In this document: in pieces, positions 57,974 through 64,000 of the stretch
Position numbering within the stretch: the first letter of the stretch is position 1
Layout of the letters: every line of letters begins with the position of its first letter
Position numbers and translations under genes: made by a program
Notes under the pieces: generated by a model
What the model saw: the letters and a program-made list of their open reading frames with translations, nothing else
What the model was told of the DNA's origin: nothing
The model's database searches: none
NCBI GenBank assembly: GCA_964451305.1
Contig: CAYVHV010000003.1
Coordinates: forward strand, 73,158-137,157
Length of the DNA: 64,000 bases
Source of the DNA: SHLQ01 sp964451305
Lineage (GTDB): Bacteria > Actinomycetota > Acidimicrobiia > Acidimicrobiales > SHLQ01
Direction: 5' to 3'

Positions 57974-60262
57974 ATGACTACTGAGCTGATCGATGGGTTG
58001 AACCAGGCGCAGGAAGATGCCGTTTTGCACGAGGGGGGTCCGCTGCTGATCATCGCCGGTGCAGGGTCGGGCAAGACCCGCGTGCTGACGCACCGCATTG
58101 CGCACCTCATCCAAGAACGTCGGGTTTCACCGTTTGAGATCCTCGCCATCACCTTCACCAACAAGGCCGCTGACGAGATGAAGACCCGCGTGGGTGCGCT
58201 CGTCGGGCCGGTTGCCGAAAAGATGTGGGTCAGTACGTTTCACTCGGCGTGTGTTCGGATCCTTCGCCGCGATGCTGATCGTCTCGGCTTCCCATCGTCG
58301 TTCACGATCTATGACCAGTCCGACGCCGTCCGGCTGACCGGCTATGTGCTGCGCGACCTCAACCTCGACTCGAAAAAGTTCCCTCCGCGCACCGTGCACT
58401 CGGCGATCAGCTCAGCCAAGAACGATTACAAGACGGTCGCTCAGTACACCGAAGAGGCAACGACGATCTTCGAGCGCAAGATCGCCGAGGTCTACGCCGA
58501 ATATCAAGCGCGTCTGCTCAAAGCCGGAGCGATGGACTTTGACGATCTGTTGTTCAACACCGTCGAGCTGTTTAAGAAGCACCCCGACGTGCTCGAGCAC
58601 TATCAGCGCCGTTTCAAGCATGTCCTCGTCGACGAGTATCAGGACACCAACTCGGTGCAGAACGCCATCGTGACGATGCTCGCCGAAGCACATCGTCAGG
58701 TCTGCGTGGTGGGAGATGGCGACCAGTCGATCTATCGATTCCGGGGCGCGGACATCCGCAACATTCTCGAGTTCGAAACGACCTTCCCCGACGCTCAGGT
58801 CGTGCTCCTCGAGCAGAACTATCGCAGTACTCAGACCGTTCTCGATGCAGCGAATGCCGTCATCGAGAACAACGAAGGTCGTAAACCCAAAGAGCTCTGG
58901 ACCGAGCAAGGCGATGGCGAGAAGATCCTTCGGTACTTCGCCGACGATGAGACTGACGAAGCCCAGTGGGTGACCCACGAACTTGCACGCATCCACGAAG
59001 GCGGACTGCACCGCTGGGGTGACATGGCGGTCTTCTATCGCACCAACGCGCAGAGCCGTGCGCTCGAGGAATACCTCGTTCGTGTCAACATCCCGTACAA
59101 GGTCGTCGGTGGCACCCGCTTCTACGATCGCCGCGAGATCAAAGATGCCATGGCCTATTTGAAGGCGGTCGTAAACCCCGTCGACGAGGTCAGCATGAAG
59201 CGCGTGTTGAACACGCCGAAACGTGGCATTGGCGACTCGACGGTCGCAAAGCTCGACCAATGGGCACAGATGATGGGTGTGCCGTTCATTGATGCGTTGC
59301 GCAACTACGACGAAGCCGGAGTATCCGGTCGAGCACCGAAAGGCATCGACGAATTCCTCGTGCTCATCGATGGTGCGGCCGAGAAGTTGGTCGACACCGG
59401 ACCTGCCGAGATGATCCGCTACCTCCTCGATGCCTCGGGCTACATGGCCGATCTGGAAGAAGAGCGTTCGATCGAAGCCGAGGGTCGGCTCGAAAATCTG
59501 GCCGAACTGGTCGGTGGTGCCGAGGATTTCGAATCGATCGAAGAGTTCCTCGAGCAGGTGAGCTTGGTCGCCGACACCGACAGTATTGATGAGGACGAAT
59601 CGCAGGTCGTGCTCATGACCTTGCATTCGGCGAAGGGCCTCGAGTATCCGGTGGTGTTCCTGATCGGCCTCGAAGACGGGGTGTTCCCACACATGCGCTC
59701 GTTGGGCGAACCTCGAGAACTCGAAGAGGAACGCCGCCTCGCGTATGTCGGCATCACGCGCGCCCGTGAGCGTTTGTTCTTGTCGCACGCATGGAGCCGC
59801 ATGCTGCACGGCACGACCCAGTACAACCCACCGAGTCGCTTTCTCGATGAGATCCCCGAGAGCCTCGTCCAAGACGCCGAGGGAAGCCGCTCGCGGCGCC
59901 GGTCATCGAGCTTTGGGTCGAGTGGCGACAGCTACGGTCGAGGGTCGCGTACCCCCAGCTCGTCCTACGGTGGTGGCGGTTCGTCCTATGGCGGTGGATA
60001 CTCGGCCGCCGACCGAGAACGTTCTCGCGCTGCCAATCGGGAGTCCATGGTCGACGCTGCGATGAAGCGCAGTGGGCCAACTCCATCGGGTGCTGACGAG
60101 ATTGGCCTGAAGGTCGGTGATGATGTGCGTCATGCGAAGTTTGGTGAAGGAGTCATCATCGATATCACCGGGGCTGGCGACAAGGCTGAGGCTCGTGTGA
60201 ACTTCCCCGATGCAGGGGAGAAGCAGCTGCTCCTCAGCTGGGCGCCATTAGAGAAGATCTAG
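57974..60262 (+). CDS. pcrA: ATP-dependent DNA helicase PcrA/UvrD
   Basis: 762 residues, superfamily 1A. Q motif GLNQAQEDAVLHEGGPLLII, Walker A GAGSGKTRVLTHR, motif Ia TFTNKAADEMKTRV, motif II VDEYQDTNSVQ, motif III VVGDGDQSIYRFRGADIRNI, motif IV VLLEQNYRST, motif V TLHSAKGLEYPVVFLIGLED, motif VI VGITRARERLFL. A Ser/Gly/Tyr-rich linker (about 640-690) precedes a C-terminal Tudor-like domain (GLKVGDDVRHAKFGEGVIID) that binds RNA polymerase in PcrA proteins. Functions in repair and removal of stalled complexes. A LexA box lies just upstream. Confidence 0.95.
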   Translation: MTTELIDGLNQAQEDAVLHEGGPLLIIAGAGSGKTRVLTHRIAHLIQERRVSPFEILAITFTNKAADEMKTRVGALVGPVAEKMWVSTFHSACVRILRRDADRLGFPSSFTIYDQSDAVRLTGYVLRDLNLDSKKFPPRTVHSAISSAKNDYKTVAQYTEEATTIFERKIAEVYAEYQARLLKAGAMDFDDLLFNTVELFKKHPDVLEHYQRRFKHVLVDEYQDTNSVQNAIVTMLAEAHRQVCVVGDGDQSIYRFRGADIRNILEFETTFPDAQVVLLEQNYRSTQTVLDAANAVIENNEGRKPKELWTEQGDGEKILRYFADDETDEAQWVTHELARIHEGGLHRWGDMAVFYRTNAQSRALEEYLVRVNIPYKVVGGTRFYDRREIKDAMAYLKAVVNPVDEVSMKRVLNTPKRGIGDSTVAKLDQWAQMMGVPFIDALRNYDEAGVSGRAPKGIDEFLVLIDGAAEKLVDTGPAEMIRYLLDASGYMADLEEERSIEAEGRLENLAELVGGAEDFESIEEFLEQVSLVADTDSIDEDESQVVLMTLHSAKGLEYPVVFLIGLEDGVFPHMRSLGEPRELEEERRLAYVGITRARERLFLSHAWSRMLHGTTQYNPPSRFLDEIPESLVQDAEGSRSRRRSSSFGSSGDSYGRGSRTPSSSYGGGGSSYGGGYSAADRERSRAANRESMVDAAMKRSGPTPSGADEIGLKVGDDVRHAKFGEGVIIDITGAGDKAEARVNFPDAGEKQLLLSWAPLEKI

Positions 60263-60321
60263 CGCTCGTTCGTTGAACTCGGCCAGCTGACAGATTTGTA
60301 AACCTCGGCCACACTGGGTGC

Positions 60322-60606
60322 ATGAATCTCGACGACGCAACACCTGAACAAATCGTATTCATGCGGTTGGGGCACATCTCCGATGAGTTGCGGGCTCTGC
60401 CGTCCGATGCGTTTGCCGAGAAGTACGAGCTGAATGTCGAGGCCGACGAGCTCCGCTCTGCGTTGGACGAGATCGAGGGTGATCGGTCCGAAATTCTCGC
60501 TGAGTGGGCCGAGCGAGCGGGCCGCAAAGGCGTTCCCATCACCGACAAGGAGGCGCTACGCGTCGCCGCGGTTCACGCCAAGGGATTGCTTAGCGGAAAC
60601 GCCTGA
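60322..60606 (+). CDS. Hypothetical small protein
   Basis: 94 residues, not recognised. Largely helical and acidic: MNLDDATPEQIVFMRLGHIS, AEKYELNVEADELRSALDEI, then EGDRSEILAEWAERAGRKG and a short C-terminal helix. No signal peptide or membrane segment. Follows pcrA by 59 bases and may be cotranscribed. ATG 60322 has no strong ribosome site. Function unknown. Confidence 0.65.
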   Translation: MNLDDATPEQIVFMRLGHISDELRALPSDAFAEKYELNVEADELRSALDEIEGDRSEILAEWAERAGRKGVPITDKEALRVAAVHAKGLLSGNA

Positions 60607-60631
60607 GAGCGTCGTTGCTCGCCAAAGCTCG

Positions 60632-61123
60632 TTAGCCGGTAAAGCCAACGAAGTCGTCGTCGGAGTGAATGCCGTTGATATCGATCACGAGGATCGTCTC
60701 GTCGATGAACACCGGAATCTGGGGGAGACCCTCGCCGTCGGCGGGAAAGACCTCGCCGGTACACGGATCGGTGAACGTTTGGTTAGCGACGCTCCACTCA
60801 ACATTGCACTCGCGCCCGGCGCCCGGCAAGCGAGCGTCGAACGCAACCCAACCTTCACCCACATCATCGCCGATGTGCTGAAGCCAGATGTCTCGCGTGT
60901 TGCTCGCAATATCAGGCCACAGCACCGGGCCATCGTCGTCGATGGACTCGGCCATCCGGAAGACGTTGATCTGACCAAAGTTGGGATCGCCGAGAACAAG
61001 GGTGTTCGACTGTTGACCCAAGCGGACGGCGAAGAACCCAATAACGATCGCCGCGAGCACGGCGATACCGCCGAAAATTGCGGCACTTCGAAGGTCAAAT
61101 TTTGGACCCTTGGCGACGGGCAT
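60632..61123 (-). CDS. Membrane-anchored protein with degenerate Rieske-like domain
   Basis: 163 residues from ATG 61123. After a short basic N-terminus (VAKGPKFDLRSAA) there is one membrane helix (IFGGIAVLAAIVIGFFAVRL), then an extracytoplasmic domain: LVLGDPNFGQINVFRMAESI, WVAFDARLPGAGRECNVEWS, NQTFTDPCTGEVFPADGEGL, IPVFIDETILVIDINGI. The C-terminal order (Cys; Trp; F-x-DPCTG; then a closing strand pair) is like the second half of a Rieske domain, but the Cys-x-His ligand pairs are not present, so no cluster is expected. Function unknown; assignment to the fold is tentative. Confidence 0.6.
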   Translation of the reverse strand: MPVAKGPKFDLRSAAIFGGIAVLAAIVIGFFAVRLGQQSNTLVLGDPNFGQINVFRMAESIDDDGPVLWPDIASNTRDIWLQHIGDDVGEGWVAFDARLPGAGRECNVEWSVANQTFTDPCTGEVFPADGEGLPQIPVFIDETILVIDINGIHSDDDFVGFTG

Positions 61124-61251
61124 GAATTCGGTTCTCCAGTATTTAACGACAAGCCTTGGCCGTTTACACGGCAATGGTTCTCTAACTGCCTAGTATCGCA
61201 AGAGGACTCGTGGAACACGACGTCCTTTCCGGCCCCTCTCGGAGGAACACT

Positions 61252-62394
61252 GTGGATCTATTCGAATATCAAGGCAAAGAATTTTTTGCGGAGTACGGCA
61301 TGCCGATCTCCGCAGGAAAGATTGCGTTCTCGGTCGACGAAGCTGTCGCCGCAGCTGAAGAGCTCGGTACGCCCGTCATGGTCAAGGCTCAGGTGCATAC
61401 CGGTGGCCGTGGCAAGGCCGGCGGCGTGAAGTTTGCCGCCGACGTCGACGCCGTTCGCGAGCACGCAGGCAACATTCTCGGCCTCGACATCAAGGGCCAT
61501 GAAGTCAAGCGTGTCTGGATCGAAAAGGCCTCGGACATTGCCGAGGAGTATTACGCCAGTTTCACGCTCGACCGGTCAGCGAAGAAGCACCTCGGCATGT
61601 TGTCCAAGGAAGGCGGTGTTGAGATCGAGACCGTCGCCGAGGAAAACCCTGATGCGATCGCAAAGATCTGGGTCGATCCTGTCGCTGGTCTTTCCGACGA
61701 CGACGTCGCTGCGTGGGTTGCAGCCGCCAACTTGCCAGAAGCAGCGGTCGAAGGCTCCAAGGTCATCTTGAAGCAGCTCTACACCGCGTATGTGGAAGGC
61801 GATGCAGACATGGTCGAGATCAACCCGTTGATCCTCACCCCAGAAGGCGTTGTTCACGTCCTCGACTCAAAGGTCACCCTCGACGGCAACTCGACGTTCC
61901 GTCACCCGGACTACTCCCAATACGACGAGACCCAGACCCGCGATGAGCGCGAAGCGGCTGCTCACGCCCAGGGCCTCCAGTACGTTGGTCTCGAAGGTTC
62001 GGTCGGCGTAATCGCCAACGGCGCTGGTCTCGCAATGAGCACCGTCGACGTTGTTAACCAGGTCGGTGGAAAGCCAGCGAACTTCCTCGACATCGGCGGT
62101 GGCGCAAACGCTGACGTGATGGCCGCGGCGCTAGAGGTCATCAACAACGATCCGAACGTGAAGTCGATCTTCATCAACATCTTCGGTGGCATCACCCGAG
62201 GTGAAGAGGTCGCTGAAGGGATCATCGAAGCAAGGAAGCGAGTGTCGATCGACAGTCCGATCGTCATTCGCCTCGATGGCACCAACGCCCAGGAAGGCCG
62301 CGACATGCTCGCACCTCACCTGAGCGATGCATTGATTATGGAAACCACCATGCTGAGCGCCGCCGAAAAGGCTGTTGCGTTGGCTGCTGGCTGA
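61252..62394 (+). CDS. sucC: Succinyl-CoA synthetase beta subunit SucC
   Basis: 380 residues from GTG 61252 after GGAGGAAC. ATP-grasp N-terminus (LFEYQGKEFFAEYGMPISAG), KAQVHTGGRGKAGGVKFAAD, EINPLILTPEGVVHVLDSKV, and the C-terminal domain with FLDIGGGANADVMAAALEVI and FINIFGGITRGEEVAEGIIE. With SucD it makes ATP or GTP from succinyl-CoA in the TCA cycle. sucD follows after 31 bases in one operon. Confidence 0.95.
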   Translation: MDLFEYQGKEFFAEYGMPISAGKIAFSVDEAVAAAEELGTPVMVKAQVHTGGRGKAGGVKFAADVDAVREHAGNILGLDIKGHEVKRVWIEKASDIAEEYYASFTLDRSAKKHLGMLSKEGGVEIETVAEENPDAIAKIWVDPVAGLSDDDVAAWVAAANLPEAAVEGSKVILKQLYTAYVEGDADMVEINPLILTPEGVVHVLDSKVTLDGNSTFRHPDYSQYDETQTRDEREAAAHAQGLQYVGLEGSVGVIANGAGLAMSTVDVVNQVGGKPANFLDIGGGANADVMAAALEVINNDPNVKSIFINIFGGITRGEEVAEGIIEARKRVSIDSPIVIRLDGTNAQEGRDMLAPHLSDALIMETTMLSAAEKAVALAAG

Positions 62395-62425
62395 GCTACG
62401 ACGACCCAATAAGGAACGAATCACA

Positions 62426-63310
62426 ATGAGTATTTTTCTCGATGAAAACACCAAGGTCGTCTACCAAGGCTTGACCGGAAGTACTGGCCGTTACTACGGC
62501 AATCTCAACCGCGACTACGGCACCAACGTCGTCGGCGGAACACACCCAAAGAAGGCAGGCACCGACGTTGACGGCATGCCGATCTTCGCAACCGTTGCCG
62601 AAGCAAAGGCCGAGACCGGCGCCAACGCAAGCGCCATCTTCGTCCCTCCAGTTGCCGTGCGCGGTGCCGTGCTCGAGGCTGCAGAAGCTGGCCTCGATCT
62701 CGTCGTCGTCATTACCGAGGGCGTGCCAATGCACGACGAAGCATGGTTCTTCAACAAGCTGAAGCAGGACTTTCCCGACACCCAGCTGCTCGGACCGAAC
62801 TGCCCAGGCATCATTAGCCCGGGCAAGGCCAACATCGGCATTACCGCAGGTCACATCGCAAAGCCTGGTGGCCCCGTTGGTGTCGTGAGCCGTTCAGGAA
62901 CGCTTACCTACCAAGCGGTGTTCGAGCTGCAGCAAAAGGACATCGGCGTCACGACGTCCGTCGGCATCGGTGGCGACCCCGTCCCTGGCACCAGCTTCAT
63001 CGATTGCCTCGAGGCCTTCGAAGCTGATCCGGAGACCGAAGCGATCATGATGATCGGCGAGATCGGTGGCTCAGCCGAAGAAGAGGCAGCCGAGTACATC
63101 AAGGCAAACGTGACCAAGCCGGTCGTTAGCTATGTCGCTGGCGTTACCGCACCTCCCGGAAAGAAGATGGGCCACGCTGGCGCCATTGTTTCAGGTGGCA
63201 AGGGCACGGCGAAAGCCAAGATGGAAGCGCTCGAAGACGCAGGCGTCAAGGTCGGTCTCAACCCGACCGAAGCTGGCGACCTGATGGCAGAGATCGTCAA
63301 GACGCTCTAA
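62426..63310 (+). CDS. sucD: Succinyl-CoA synthetase alpha subunit SucD
   Basis: 294 residues from ATG 62426 after AAGGA. CoA-binding N-terminus (VVYQGLTGSTGRYYGNLNRD; GGTHPKKAG), LLGPNCPGIISPGKANIGIT, VGVVSRSGTLTYQAVFELQQ and the phospho-His in GKKMGHAGAIVSGGKGTAKA. Catalytic partner of SucC. A strong hairpin follows at 63361. Confidence 0.95.
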   Translation: MSIFLDENTKVVYQGLTGSTGRYYGNLNRDYGTNVVGGTHPKKAGTDVDGMPIFATVAEAKAETGANASAIFVPPVAVRGAVLEAAEAGLDLVVVITEGVPMHDEAWFFNKLKQDFPDTQLLGPNCPGIISPGKANIGITAGHIAKPGGPVGVVSRSGTLTYQAVFELQQKDIGVTTSVGIGGDPVPGTSFIDCLEAFEADPETEAIMMIGEIGGSAEEEAAEYIKANVTKPVVSYVAGVTAPPGKKMGHAGAIVSGGKGTAKAKMEALEDAGVKVGLNPTEAGDLMAEIVKTL

Positions 63311-63360
63311 GAGCGTTCGTTAGCGATTTCCGCCCACGTACATCGGAAGTAGAAAACGGA

Positions 63361-63393
63361 AGAGGCCCGGCACGCTCAGCGTGCCGGGCCTCT
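63361..63393. terminator. Bidirectional terminator between sucD and trxA
   Basis: AGAGGCCCGGCACGCT and CGTGCCGGGCCTCT pair almost perfectly around a small loop. On the minus strand the stem is followed by TCCGTTTTCT, giving termination for trxA; on the plus strand TCTCG follows. Confidence 0.85.
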
Positions 63394-63456
63394 CTCGTCC
63401 AGCGTGATTTGGCGACCTAGGCGTTCCAACCGCCGCTCAGGCCACCAAAATTGCGT

Positions 63457-63837
63457 TTAGTGGTTGTGCTCGTGCTCGGCCTGGTGCTTTGCGATCTCGG
63501 CATGAACCGCTTCCATGTCGAGCTCTTCGACCTTGGCGATCAAGTCTTCGAGAGCGGCTTCAGGAAGTGCTCCTGGCTGTGAGAAGACCTGAACCCCATC
63601 GCGGAAGGCCATGATGGTCGGGATCGACTGAATGCCGAGCCCGCCCGACAATGCCTGCTCGGCCTGGGTGTCGACCTTGGCAAAGGTGATGTTCTCGTGC
63701 TTCTCGCTCGATGCTTCGTATACCGGAGCAAATGACTTGCATGGTCCGCACCAGTCGGCCCAAAAGTCGACCAGGACGATGCCGTCTGCAAGAACGGTGT
63801 CTTCGAATTGTTCAGCGGTGATATCGATCGTGCTCAT
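63457..63837 (-). CDS. trxA: Thioredoxin
   Basis: 126 residues from ATG 63837, chosen because the family N-terminus STIDITAEQFEDTVLADGIV begins there; the longer upstream frame is unrelated. Active site VDFWADWCGPCKSFAPVYEA, cis-Pro in IQSIPTIMAFRDGVQVFSQP. An extra C-terminal tail of about 20 residues ends His-rich (HQAEHEHNH) and could bind metal. General disulfide reductase of the cytoplasm. The 163 bases from 63838 to the window end hold no gene I can support. Confidence 0.92.
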   Translation of the reverse strand: MSTIDITAEQFEDTVLADGIVLVDFWADWCGPCKSFAPVYEASSEKHENITFAKVDTQAEQALSGGLGIQSIPTIMAFRDGVQVFSQPGALPEAALEDLIAKVEELDMEAVHAEIAKHQAEHEHNH

Positions 63838-64000
63838 GTGATGCGGGCTTTCTCTTAAGGGGGAGGCGCTCTCGTAGCGCCATTTGTAAGAACCGGGTGA
63901 ACGCTCTGCGTATTTCATCGATTCAGCGCGAAATCTAATTTCACCGTCGAACGCGCACAGATTTTGGGCCGTATGACTCATTAAGGGCGACTTCTGGGCG

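Noticed and set aside
58412..59872. Long minus-strand ORF (486 codons) opposite pcrA
   Set aside because: It is the antisense shadow of the helicase gene; high GC at third positions keeps the opposite frame open and the translation shows no family features.

Overview
The window looks like a chromosomal segment of a moderately GC-rich actinobacterium, most plausibly from the Acidimicrobiia lineage. This rests on gene content, not on a database search: a MshA-type mycothiol glycosyltransferase followed by a YbjN-family gene, a rex-hemA-hemC-hemD order as in Streptomyces, an F420-type luciferase-like oxidoreductase, a BldC-like mini-regulator, a surface protein ending in the LAFTG-type signal used by class E sortases, and GAAC-N4-GTTC LexA boxes. 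Coding density is high. No gap between genes exceeds 300 bases, and I see no rRNA, tRNA, CRISPR, prophage or insertion sequence.

Layout. 1-3 kb: the 5' part of an amino-acid ABC binding lipoprotein (minus), a nitroreductase, tRNA methylase TrmL (minus), and an AhpD-like gene interrupted by an in-frame TGA that I read as selenocysteine. 3-11 kb: a CoxG-like protein, a thiamine-diphosphate enzyme, and a complete five-gene peptide-type ABC importer. 11-15 kb: a MoxR / DUF58 / membrane-protein operon and a DUF805 protein. 15-26 kb: a D-amino-acid-oxidase-like flavoprotein (minus), a complete branched-chain-type ABC importer (livHMGFK), then cupin, ornithine-cyclodeaminase-like, class IV aminotransferase, ABM monooxygenase-like and sulfotransferase-like genes, which together look like an amino-acid uptake and catabolic locus. 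26-34 kb: an SDR (minus), larE, and a 2108-residue SdrD-like wall-anchored adhesin with ten B-type repeats.

34-41 kb: an ArsR repressor with an SRPBCC gene (minus), a LexA-controlled small gene followed closely by radA, a MacB-type ATPase and FtsX-like permease, and a GNAT. 41-49 kb: a Crp/Fnr regulator (minus), ispD-ispF-rlmB-mshA-ybjN in a tight run, proC, the BldC-like gene, a SAM hydroxide adenosyltransferase preceded by a structured leader, and a secreted CAP-domain protein (minus). 49-53 kb: rex with its own operator, then hemA, hemC, hemD. 53-64 kb: an LLM oxidoreductase (minus), an ECF-type sigma factor with a membrane partner, an XRE regulator with a membrane protein (minus), pcrA/uvrD with a LexA box, small unknown genes, sucCD, and thioredoxin (minus).

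The strongest unusual signals are: (1) the selenocysteine AhpD-like gene with a bacterial-type SECIS hairpin just after the TGA; (2) two LexA boxes over the promoter of an uncharacterised 87-residue gene leading into radA, with a third box at pcrA; (3) a dispersed palindrome family built on GGGGTC-A/T-GACCC at gene borders, one copy of which encodes the C-terminus of an SDR; (4) a LivH permease fused to an exported beta-sandwich-like domain; (5) a multi-stem leader plus terminator ahead of a SAM-hydrolysing enzyme.
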